A stretch of 43,872 bases of DNA, taken from NCBI GenBank assembly GCA_964554475.1, contig CAZKOT010000007.1, positions 1 through 43,872 on the forward strand. Direction: 5' to 3'. Origin of the DNA: CAJKWP01 sp964554475. GTDB lineage: Bacteria; Bacillota; Clostridia; Christensenellales; UBA1242. The first letter of the stretch is position 1. Each line of letters starts with the position of its first letter. This document shows, piece after piece, positions 33,424 through 40,178 of this stretch. A model generated the notes under the pieces. It ran no database searches, was not told where the DNA came from, and saw only the letters and a program-made list of their open reading frames with translations. The position numbers were made by a program, and so were the translations under genes.

Positions 33424-33592
33424 GAAATCCTCTATAATTAATAATAAAATTTTCTTTTCTTTTAAAAAAATTTATTTCGTGAATTATATTATTATTTTAT
33501 CAAATTAATAAAAAAAAGAAAACAAAAAATTTTTTATATAATTATGTACTGTAATTTTTAATAATATGGAAATATAAAAGAAAATAAATAGT

Positions 33593-35230
33593 TTAGTTTT
33601 CAGGTTTCTTCACTGCTTGCCAGACGATTTCTTGTTTTTTCTTTTTAGATTTGATTTTAAAAGAACTGAAAGAAAAAAACTTTAATTTTTTAAAAAATGA
33701 AAAATTTAATTTAAATTTGCCTGTTTTTTCATTTCTTTTGGGTAGGAATTTTATAAAAATTGTTTGAAGTTCGATAACATTAAAAATTAAACACAAAGCG
33801 ACAAAACAAATTGCCCCTAATGTGCAAGAAATTGCAAGAGAAAAGAAAAGACTAAAAAAGTTTGTTAAAACGTTGGTTGTAAATGAAGTAATTGCCGTTA
33901 CTGGTAAAATAAATGCAAGCATTAAAAAGAAGGGTTTTAAAAAATGTAAATGTGCCTTTGTGTGCTTTTTAAGCATTCTTATATTTAAAACTGATGCAAT
34001 TATCATACATAATCCCATACCCCATATTAATGAGTTTATTCCAATGTATTTTGGCAAAAACCATATACTAAGTAAAAGAAAAATTGCTCCCAAAACATAA
34101 TTACGAAGTGATTTTGTTTCAAGTCCTATTGCATTTAAAATTGATGATGTAACATTTACTAATCCTAGTGGGATAATAAGCCATGCCGACTGTGCAAGCA
34201 AAATCCCACTTTGAGTGTTGTCATAAAAAAAAGTTCCAATTTGTTCTCCCGCTCCAATAAAAAGGGGGACAAAAAATGTTGAAAAAAACATTGTAAGGGC
34301 AAGAGAGGTCGAAATACGTTTTTCAATGTGTACATTGTCATGTTTTGTCATTGCGGTTGATAAATCCGGTATTAATGCCATTGAGAGCGAACCAACAATT
34401 GCTGAAGGAATAAAAAGTAGGGGAAGAGTCATTCCAATTGCAATTCCAAAAAGTGAAATTGCTTGCGTACTTGTGTAACCCGCTTCAACAAGACGGAAAG
34501 GGATAATAATTGCTATTAAGGGTTGAACTAAACTTGTAACCATTCTAAAAATTGTTACTGAAGTTGATGGTTTAATAAGTTCCTTAAACATTTTTTGAGG
34601 TTTTCCAATTCTCCCCCCAGTTGAAAAGAAAAAAATCATTGACGCTAAAGCCGAAACTGCACAGGCAATTGTGAGAGTGGAAGCTGCAATTGTCGCTCCG
34701 TCAATGTTCGTGAAAATTAAACTTAGAGCAATAACACAAAGAATTATTCTTACAATTTGTTCGATAAATTCTGATATGCAAACCCCAAAATAATTATTTT
34801 TTCCCCAAAGGTAACCTTTAAAAGCACCGAAAATACCTGTGAAAAGAACTGCGGGAAGAAAAAGAAGCAAAATGGGATAGCAACGCTTGTCTGTAAAAAG
34901 AAATGAAAAAACATCTTTAAAAATTAAAACGAAAGCACAAACAATTAAACTTAAAATAGCTGTTAAAACAAGAGAACTTCCCATCATTCTTTTTTCTGAT
35001 GCTTTGTCTTTTAATGTGATGTATTTTGCGGTATTGCGAGAAATAATAAGAGGTATTCCGCTTGATACAACAGTTGCTAAAACAAAAAAAACCGAAAGTG
35101 AAATTTGATAAATTCCAAGTGCTTCGGCTCCAATTGTTCGCGATAAATATATTCTAAAGAAAAACCCCGCCGCCCTTGTTAATACCGAAAAAAAAGTTAT
35201 TAGAGCAACCGCTTTAAAGAGTGATTTCAT
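33593..35230 (-). CDS. Polysaccharide flippase of the SpoVB/MurJ-like (MOP) family
   Basis: The 545-residue protein has about 14 hydrophobic segments. The start LFKAVALITFFSVLTRAAGFFFRIYLSRTIGAEALGIYQIS is the SpoVB-type signature (short TM1, RxxGFxxRIYLSR-x-IGAE-x-LG-x-Y), and IPLIISRNTAKY follows. SpoVB moves lipid-linked precursors for spore cortex; related proteins act in vegetative wall synthesis. The C-terminus adds a Lys/Phe-rich cytosolic tail. AGGAG precedes the ATG. Naming it SpoVB itself would need phylogeny. Confidence 0.88.
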   Translation of the reverse strand: MKSLFKAVALITFFSVLTRAAGFFFRIYLSRTIGAEALGIYQISLSVFFVLATVVSSGIPLIISRNTAKYITLKDKASEKRMMGSSLVLTAILSLIVCAFVLIFKDVFSFLFTDKRCYPILLLFLPAVLFTGIFGAFKGYLWGKNNYFGVCISEFIEQIVRIILCVIALSLIFTNIDGATIAASTLTIACAVSALASMIFFFSTGGRIGKPQKMFKELIKPSTSVTIFRMVTSLVQPLIAIIIPFRLVEAGYTSTQAISLFGIAIGMTLPLLFIPSAIVGSLSMALIPDLSTAMTKHDNVHIEKRISTSLALTMFFSTFFVPLFIGAGEQIGTFFYDNTQSGILLAQSAWLIIPLGLVNVTSSILNAIGLETKSLRNYVLGAIFLLLSIWFLPKYIGINSLIWGMGLCMIIASVLNIRMLKKHTKAHLHFLKPFFLMLAFILPVTAITSFTTNVLTNFFSLFFSLAISCTLGAICFVALCLIFNVIELQTIFIKFLPKRNEKTGKFKLNFSFFKKLKFFSFSSFKIKSKKKKQEIVWQAVKKPEN

Positions 35231-35337
35231 TGTTTCTCCTATGATAATTTATTATTAAAAAAAATAAATTATGTTAAAATCATAAAAATATAAACAATAA
35301 AAATCATAGTGTTAAGTTGAAAATTGAAATTAAAAAA

Positions 35338-35369
35338 AATGGAGTGCAAGGTAGCCTTAATTCTCCATT
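35338..35369. other. Two-tier hairpin between rpsT and the flippase gene
   Basis: AATGGAG (35338-35344) pairs with CTCCATT (35363-35369), and inside it AAGG (35348-35351) pairs with CCTT (35355-35358). It lies just beyond the rpsT terminator. Role unknown. Confidence 0.4.
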
Positions 35370-35378
35370 GTTAATCTA

Positions 35379-35412
35379 AAAAAAATCACAACAATTTCGC
35401 TGTGATTTTTTT
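35379..35412 (-). terminator. Terminator of rpsT
   Basis: A perfect 12-bp stem (AAAAAAATCACA at 35379-35390 with TGTGATTTTTTT at 35401-35412) around a 10-base loop. A-rich and T-rich ends make it work in either direction; it lies 13 bases beyond the rpsT stop. Confidence 0.85.
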
Positions 35413-35424
35413 ATTTTTTATTTT

Positions 35425-35895
35425 TTATTTTTTAGTTTTAGATATTTTTTCTTTTTCTTTGTTGTTCTCTTCTTTTTTAACTTTATCCTTTTTTACTTCT
35501 TCTTTTTTTGCTTCTTCTTTGATTTTTGGTTTTTCACTTTTTTTGACTTCAGCCTTTGCCTCTTTCACAGGTTTTGTCTCTTTCTTCTCATCTATGCTTT
35601 CTTTAACTTTAACTTTTTTTACTGTTTTTTTGCCTTTTGCTTCGTCAAGAAGCTTTGAAAGATGAGATTTAATTCTGTTTGCTTTGTTTTTGTGAATAAC
35701 ACTGTCTTGTGAAGAATTATCAAGCACAGAAAAAACCTTTATTAAAAGTTGTTCAGCATCTTTAATTTTCTTTTCGTTAATAAGTGTTTTTAATTTTTTT
35801 ATATATGTGTGCATTTCCGCCCTTGCACTTTTGTTAATTGCGGTTTTCTTTTTACTAATTTCAACTCTTTTTATTGCTGATTTTACGTTTGGCAT
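35425..35895 (-). CDS. rpsT: 30S ribosomal protein S20 with a long Lys/Glu C-terminal tail
   Basis: Residues 1-88 are a normal S20: MPNVKSAIKRVEISKKKTAINKSARAEMHTYIKKLKTLI and the conserved DSVIHKNKANRIKSHLSKLL. From about residue 89 to 156 follows a Lys/Glu/Val-rich low-complexity tail (for example VKKVKVKESIDEKKETKPVK), nearly doubling the usual 85-90 residues. S20 binds the bottom of the 30S body, so the tail should be exposed. AAGGAG lies upstream of the ATG and a promoter is visible. Confidence 0.95.
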   Translation of the reverse strand: MPNVKSAIKRVEISKKKTAINKSARAEMHTYIKKLKTLINEKKIKDAEQLLIKVFSVLDNSSQDSVIHKNKANRIKSHLSKLLDEAKGKKTVKKVKVKESIDEKKETKPVKEAKAEVKKSEKPKIKEEAKKEEVKKDKVKKEENNKEKEKISKTKK

Positions 35896-35984
35896 CTTTT
35901 TTCTCCTTAATATCTGCTATCTTAAATAGATTTCAATTTTTTGCTACTAATTGGTGAGCAAATTAACTTTTGTTAGACTTTGAA

Positions 35985-36013
35985 AGTTTAACATAAACCT
36001 TTAAAGATTGCAA
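35985..36013 (-). promoter_or_regulatory. Promoter of rpsT
   Basis: On the minus strand TTGCAA (36008-36013), a 17-base spacer and TAAACT (35985-35990). The leader would be about 80 bases; no S20-specific structure was recognised in it. Confidence 0.55.
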
Positions 36014-36076
36014 GTAAAATTAAAAAAAAGGTTAATTTAAAAAAAATAAAAAACATTAAAATTATATAAAAGAAAA

Positions 36077-36105
36077 TTGACATATGTTTTTAAAATATTT
36101 AAACT
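36077..36105 (+). promoter_or_regulatory. Promoter of the gene at 36141
   Basis: Perfect TTGACA at 36077-36082, a 17-base spacer and TAAACT at 36100-36105. Confidence 0.6.
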
Positions 36106-36140
36106 AATAATTGTTACAATTATATTTTACGGGAGAAAAT

Positions 36141-36659
36141 ATGCTAGCTAATGAAGTTGCACAATATTTTGAAAAATTTGGAATCATTCCTTTTAAAGTG
36201 AAAATTGCAAAAAAAGCCGAAAGATACGTGTTGCGGTTTGGAGCGGTTGAAAGTCCTGCTTGTTGTAAACAAATAAAAGAAATACGACAACATTTTCGTA
36301 AAAAAAATATTAAGTATTATTGTAAAAATTTTCAAAATATTAATGAAATTTTTCAAAGCAAAACTTCTTTTCAAGGTTTAGAAGAAGTAATTTCAAAATC
36401 ACCTTCGCAAGTTTTTATTCAAATTGAATATAACCCGAATCTTTTCGATTGTCCCATTGTTTCATTACGTTTTGCAAAGAAAGTGTTTTATATAGATGTT
36501 GCTCAGGTTTCTTGTGAAGAAAATACATGTGAAGAAATTGCATGCCAAATGTTTAATAATATTGCTTCATCAATAGCTGGTTTTTCAGAATTTGTTTCAA
36601 TGGTTCAAAATTTTAAAAAATCTTCTAAAGAGAATAATCAAAAAATTCAAACCGCTTGA
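36141..36659 (+). CDS. Hypothetical protein, 172 residues
   Basis: No family was recognised. The start at 36141 has GGGAG 5-9 bases upstream and follows the promoter; a TTG 10 codons earlier lies too close to the promoter to be likely. The sequence alternates basic helical parts (KQIKEIRQHFRKKNIKYYC) and beta-like parts (PSQVFIQIEYNPNLFDCPIVSLRF), with seven or so Cys including CEENTCEEIAC. It has no signal peptide or membrane segment. Confidence 0.7.
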   Translation: MLANEVAQYFEKFGIIPFKVKIAKKAERYVLRFGAVESPACCKQIKEIRQHFRKKNIKYYCKNFQNINEIFQSKTSFQGLEEVISKSPSQVFIQIEYNPNLFDCPIVSLRFAKKVFYIDVAQVSCEENTCEEIACQMFNNIASSIAGFSEFVSMVQNFKKSSKENNQKIQTA

Positions 36660-36779
36660 AAAAGATTTACATTGCAATTAAATGCTCATTTTAATCTTTG
36701 TTTTTTAATTTAATTTAAAAATTTTGTTTTTGTTTACTTTAAATAAAATAATTTTGCATAAAAAAACAATAATAATTTT

Positions 36780-37520
36780 ATGCAAAATTTTTTTGATGAG
36801 CCCAGTCAAGATTTGCTCGAAAATGGATTTACAATTAATGAAAATTTTCCACATTCACTTTCACTTGCAACGCTAAAAATAAAAAATGAGAATGAGGCGG
36901 AAAAACTTAAAAAAGAAATTGGTGATTATGCTATTCTTACTTCACCCTTTTTTAATACATCTGATTTTGAATGTGAACACCTTACAAAAAAAATTTTTAA
37001 AAAAATTTTTAAAAAGTTTGTTGGTAAGAAAAAAAAGAAAATCTTGGTGGTGGGTCTTGGAAATCAAAGGGTTGATGCGGACTCATTTGGTGCACTTTGT
37101 GTTGATAATATTACTTTAAAGAATAATATTTTTGCAATTAAACCCGATGTTTTGGAAAATACAAATTTAATGTCTTTTGATGTTGTTGATGGCGTTTGTA
37201 AAGTTTTAAAACCTGAACTTGTGATTTTAATCGACAGTCTAGGCACTTATAATATAAAAAGACTTGCTTGTTCATTTCAACTTTCTAATGTTGGGATTTT
37301 ACCTGGTGGGGCAATTCACAATAGGAATAAATCGATTTCAAAAAAATCTTTGGGTATTCCATGTGTGGTAATAGGTGTTCCGTTAATGGTTTTTGCAAAA
37401 GGACTTAATAATGAATTGAATGATTTATATGGAAATTTGATTTTAACACCAAAAAATATAGAAGAGATGGTTCATAGATGTTCGTTTTTAGTTTGTGAGG
37501 CGATTAATGAAATTTGTTAG
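36780..37520 (+). CDS. gpr: GPR-type spore protease, compact
   Basis: GPR (peptidase family A25) degrades small acid-soluble DNA-protecting proteins when spores germinate. The core matches: LVVGLGNQRVDADSFG (family VVGLGN-x-x-VTPDALG), LVILIDSLGTYNIKR (family IDALASR), and LPGGAIHNRNKSISKKSLGIPCVVIGVPLMV. The key acidic pair corresponds to Asp101 and Asp152. At 246 residues it is well below the 320-370 usual in Bacillus and Clostridium, with a shortened N-terminus and core loops. No ribosome binding site is visible and a stop lies just upstream in frame, so the ATG is fixed or internal. Confidence 0.85.
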   Translation: MQNFFDEPSQDLLENGFTINENFPHSLSLATLKIKNENEAEKLKKEIGDYAILTSPFFNTSDFECEHLTKKIFKKIFKKFVGKKKKKILVVGLGNQRVDADSFGALCVDNITLKNNIFAIKPDVLENTNLMSFDVVDGVCKVLKPELVILIDSLGTYNIKRLACSFQLSNVGILPGGAIHNRNKSISKKSLGIPCVVIGVPLMVFAKGLNNELNDLYGNLILTPKNIEEMVHRCSFLVCEAINEIC

Positions 37521-37795
37521 TAAATGATTGCTGATAAATTTCAATGAACATTGAACAATTTATGGTCGCTTACACTCCTTACTTTTAATTTCTTAGTAAG
37601 AGGAGATTTAGAATTTATCTTTGACTTTGCGAGCTTTGGCTTTGTATTAAAGACTATTAAAACATCAGCAAGAACAATTAGACTAAAAGTAGCTTGTTAA
37701 AACATATAAAAAAAGAAATGTTATTCCTAAAATCATGGGGTGATTTATAAATTTTCCATATAAAATTCCTTTTAAAAATTTTGATTGTTCTTAAT
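37521..37795. other. Spacer with a shared 15-mer and hairpin
   Basis: ATGGTCGCTTACACT at 37562-37576 recurs exactly at 42860-42874. Just after it CTTACT...AGTAAG can form a 6-bp hairpin (37579-37601). The rest is AT-rich and without a plausible gene. Confidence 0.5.
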
Positions 37796-38013
37796 ATAAA
37801 ATAATTTTGCTTGATTTATTTCAAGCAAAATCACCTTTTGAGCAAGGAAAATGCCAGCGACACAATTTTCCAAGGAAAATTTGGTATGTCTCGGCCATTT
37901 TCCGTCAGCGAGGCACGGAAAGGTGAAAAATTTTTCAAAGAAGAATTTCCAAGGAAAACCGAAAAATTTAGTGGGAGCAAGTTTACTTGCGAGCCACGTT
38001 AAGAATTTTTAGG
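37796..38013. repeat. Structured intergenic element of raised GC content
   Basis: Several perfect stems follow each other: ATTTTGCTTGA/TCAAGCAAAAT (37804-37831), AATTTTCC/GGAAAATT (37864-37881), TTTCCGT/ACGGAAA (37899-37921) and GTGG...GCAAGT/ACTTGC...CCAC (37971-37997). AAGGAAAA occurs three times. The first stem, read on the minus strand, is followed by a T-rich run and could end the gene at 38020. A 63-codon ORF crosses it without a ribosome binding site and is not called. Confidence 0.55.
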
Positions 38014-38019
38014 TTGTCC

Positions 38020-38673
38020 TTAAGAATTTGGAAGAGCTGTCGGATAAATAGGTAAATCTCCAACTCCTGGGCATATTGGAGAATCTGTTGCTTGTTGACA
38101 GGGTGGGATTTGTGGATACCCGTAAGTTGGAACCAAGAGGTCAACAGGTGCAACTACTTTAAGTATTACTTGTATGCAAGCGCTAACAGTGAACGAGGTT
38201 TCGGGAGTGAAAACCCCAATTGAACTTGCAAATAAGCCTGCCGCTTTAATTGAAACAGGTGATAATGAGGGTTGCGGAACGTAAAGAATAACGTTTTTTG
38301 TCAACGTAAATGAACTTGTTGCTGTTCCTGAAATTCCGTTATTGTCTCTGTAGTGAATTAAAACCGGAATCGTTACTGTTGCATTGACATTTGCAAAATT
38401 AGGTTTACAATCTATTCGTTCAATTGTTACATTTGATACTGTTGTTGGTAAGGTGAGGTCGGTTTCAGCAGAAATAAAGGTTAATGGAAATGCAGGGCCC
38501 GGAGGATCAAAATTGCTTGCTTCAAGTACAATTCCAATTTGACTTTCCGAACATACGCACGCATCAAAAACTTTGTTTACTTCAATCAATGCTTTTTCAC
38601 ATATTCCGTTTAGTTGATTACCGCAAATCGGACCCGGACGATTTGGATTATCATTATTAATGTAAAAAGACAT
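38020..38673 (-). CDS. Beta-rich Cys-containing protein, possibly spore coat
   Basis: The 217-residue protein has no signal peptide and starts MSFYINNDNPNRPGPICGNQLNGICEKALIEVNKVFDACVCSESQ, a Cys-rich head whose CEKALIEVNKVFDAC pattern recalls coat-type proteins of Clostridia. The middle is strongly beta-like (TDLTLPTTVSNVTIERI, NATVTIPVLIHY). The end is Pro-rich (PTYGYPQIPPCQQATDSPICPGVGDLPIYPT). A clear AAAGGAG precedes the ATG. No named family was recognised; the coat assignment rests on composition and on GPR lying nearby. Confidence 0.6.
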   Translation of the reverse strand: MSFYINNDNPNRPGPICGNQLNGICEKALIEVNKVFDACVCSESQIGIVLEASNFDPPGPAFPLTFISAETDLTLPTTVSNVTIERIDCKPNFANVNATVTIPVLIHYRDNNGISGTATSSFTLTKNVILYVPQPSLSPVSIKAAGLFASSIGVFTPETSFTVSACIQVILKVVAPVDLLVPTYGYPQIPPCQQATDSPICPGVGDLPIYPTALPNS

Positions 38674-38749
38674 GGTAATCTCCTTTTTTTTGTTAAATCT
38701 TTAATCAATCTTTAATTACATATGATTAAAAATGTTAAAATGCTACTTT

Positions 38750-38849
38750 NNNNNNNNNNNNNNNNNNNNNNNNNNNNNNNNNNNNNNNNNNNNNNNNNNN
38801 NNNNNNNNNNNNNNNNNNNNNNNNNNNNNNNNNNNNNNNNNNNNNNNNN
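38750..38849. other. Assembly gap of 100 N
   Basis: Placeholder gap of unknown true length that removes the start codon and probably the ribosome binding site of the GAPDH gene. Confidence 0.98.
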
Positions 38850-39853
38850 CAAAAATAGTTAAAGTCGGCATCAATGGTTTTGGTAGAATTGGACGCCTTG
38901 CAATGCGTTCTATTGCCGAAAGAAAAGATGTTGAAGTGGTTGCAATTAACGACCCTTTTATGGATGTTCCTTATGCAGCATATTTGTTAGAATATGATAG
39001 CGTTCACGGCAAATTCAACGGAAAAATTGAGGTTGTTAACGGCAAACTTTCCGTAAATGGAAGAATAATTGAATTTTATACCGAAAGAGAACCCTCGAAA
39101 ACACCCTGGGGGAAACACGAAATTGACATTGTTATTGAATCAACTGGGAAATTTACAAATGCTGAAGATTGTAAGCAACATTTGGCAGGAGGAGCAAAAA
39201 GGGTGCTTGTTTCTGCTCCTGGAAAAGAAATGCCCATGTTTGTTATGGGAGTTAATCACAAAAAATTTACTCCTGATATGAAAATTATTTCAAATGCAAG
39301 TTGCACGACAAATTGTCTTGCCCCACTTGTTAAGGTAATTCATGATGCCTTTATTATGGAAGAAGGTCTTATGACAACCGTTCACTCGACAACTGCCACA
39401 CAATTAACCGTTGACGGTTCTTCAAAAAAAGATTGGAGAGGGGGAAGAGCAGCATCTGTAAATATTATTCCGTCTTCAACTGGAGCAGCTAAAGCAGTTA
39501 CTGAAGTCATTCCAGAACTTAAGGGAAAATTAACGGGTATGAGTTTTAGAGTTCCAACAGTTGATGTTTCGGTTGTGGATTTAACTTGCAAACTTAAAAA
39601 ACCTGTTACAATGGAAGAAATTGTTGCAGTATATAAGAAGGCTGAAAAAGGAGAGCTTAAAGGAATTCTTGGCGTTACAAATGAGCCGGTTGTTTCAACA
39701 GATTTCATTCATGACAAAAGAACATGCATTTTTGATGTTGGAGCTTCAATTTTATTGAATCCTCAATTTGTTAAATTGGTTGCTTGGTATGACAATGAAT
39801 GGGCATATTCATGCAAACTTGTGGATTTGGCAGTTTATGCTTCAGTGCAATAA
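38850..39853 (+). CDS. gap: Glyceraldehyde-3-phosphate dehydrogenase (start lost in gap)
   Basis: This glycolytic enzyme oxidises G3P to 1,3-bisphosphoglycerate with NAD. The first visible codons read KIVKVGINGFGRIGRLAMRS, so only the initiator Met or one or two residues are missing. The catalytic Cys lies in SNASCTTNCLAPL, its His in TTVHSTTATQ, and the phosphate-site SSTGAAKAV follows. The stretch TTATQLTVDGSSKKDWRGGRAAS is like the GapA form of E. coli and eukaryotes and unlike the HxYTNDQ form of Bacillus. It ends VDLAVYASVQ. Confidence 0.96.
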
Positions 39854-39916
39854 ATTTGTATTAAAAAACAAGCAATTTGCGACTGATGATTTACAGACAA
39901 TTTTAGAATATATTTT

Positions 39917-39950
39917 AAAAATAAACGGTTAAAAATCGTTTATTTTTTTA
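39917..39950 (+). terminator. Terminator of gap
   Basis: AAAAATAAACG (39917-39927) pairs perfectly with CGTTTATTTTT (39937-39947), 9-base loop, T-rich end; 63 bases after the stop. Confidence 0.85.
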
Positions 39951-40039
39951 TTATAAAATTCATTTTTGATAATGATTTATAATTATTTGTTACTTTGAGC
40001 AAAATAATATATAATTCTATAGGAAAGAAGATACTGGGT

Positions 40040-40150
40040 TTAAATTGGTTTACTTCGTGCTCACACCTCGCCACGCCCTCACTCTATGACGAAATTACTT
40101 CGTAATTCCTGCAAATTGTCTTTGGCAATTTGACGTTCGGGAGGGGAATA
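40040..40150. repeat. GC-rich element with small hairpins before the GLUG gene
   Basis: AATTAC/GTAATT (40093-40107) and CAAATTG/CAATTTG (40112-40132) are perfect hairpins side by side, preceded by a GC-rich block (CTCACACCTCGCCACGCCCT). Read on the other strand it contains CACGAAGTAAAC, similar to ACGTGAAGTAAAC in the element at 25076 and CGCAAGTAAAC in that at 37796. The rest of 39951-40178 is AT-rich. Confidence 0.5.
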
Positions 40151-40178
40151 ATATTAGGAAAGAGAAAAAAGGAAAAAA

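Noticed and set aside
37811..38002. A 63-codon + strand ORF over the structured element (ends SGSKFTCEPR)
   Set aside because: No ribosome binding site or promoter, and its sequence is explained by the inverted repeats; kept as a repeat element.
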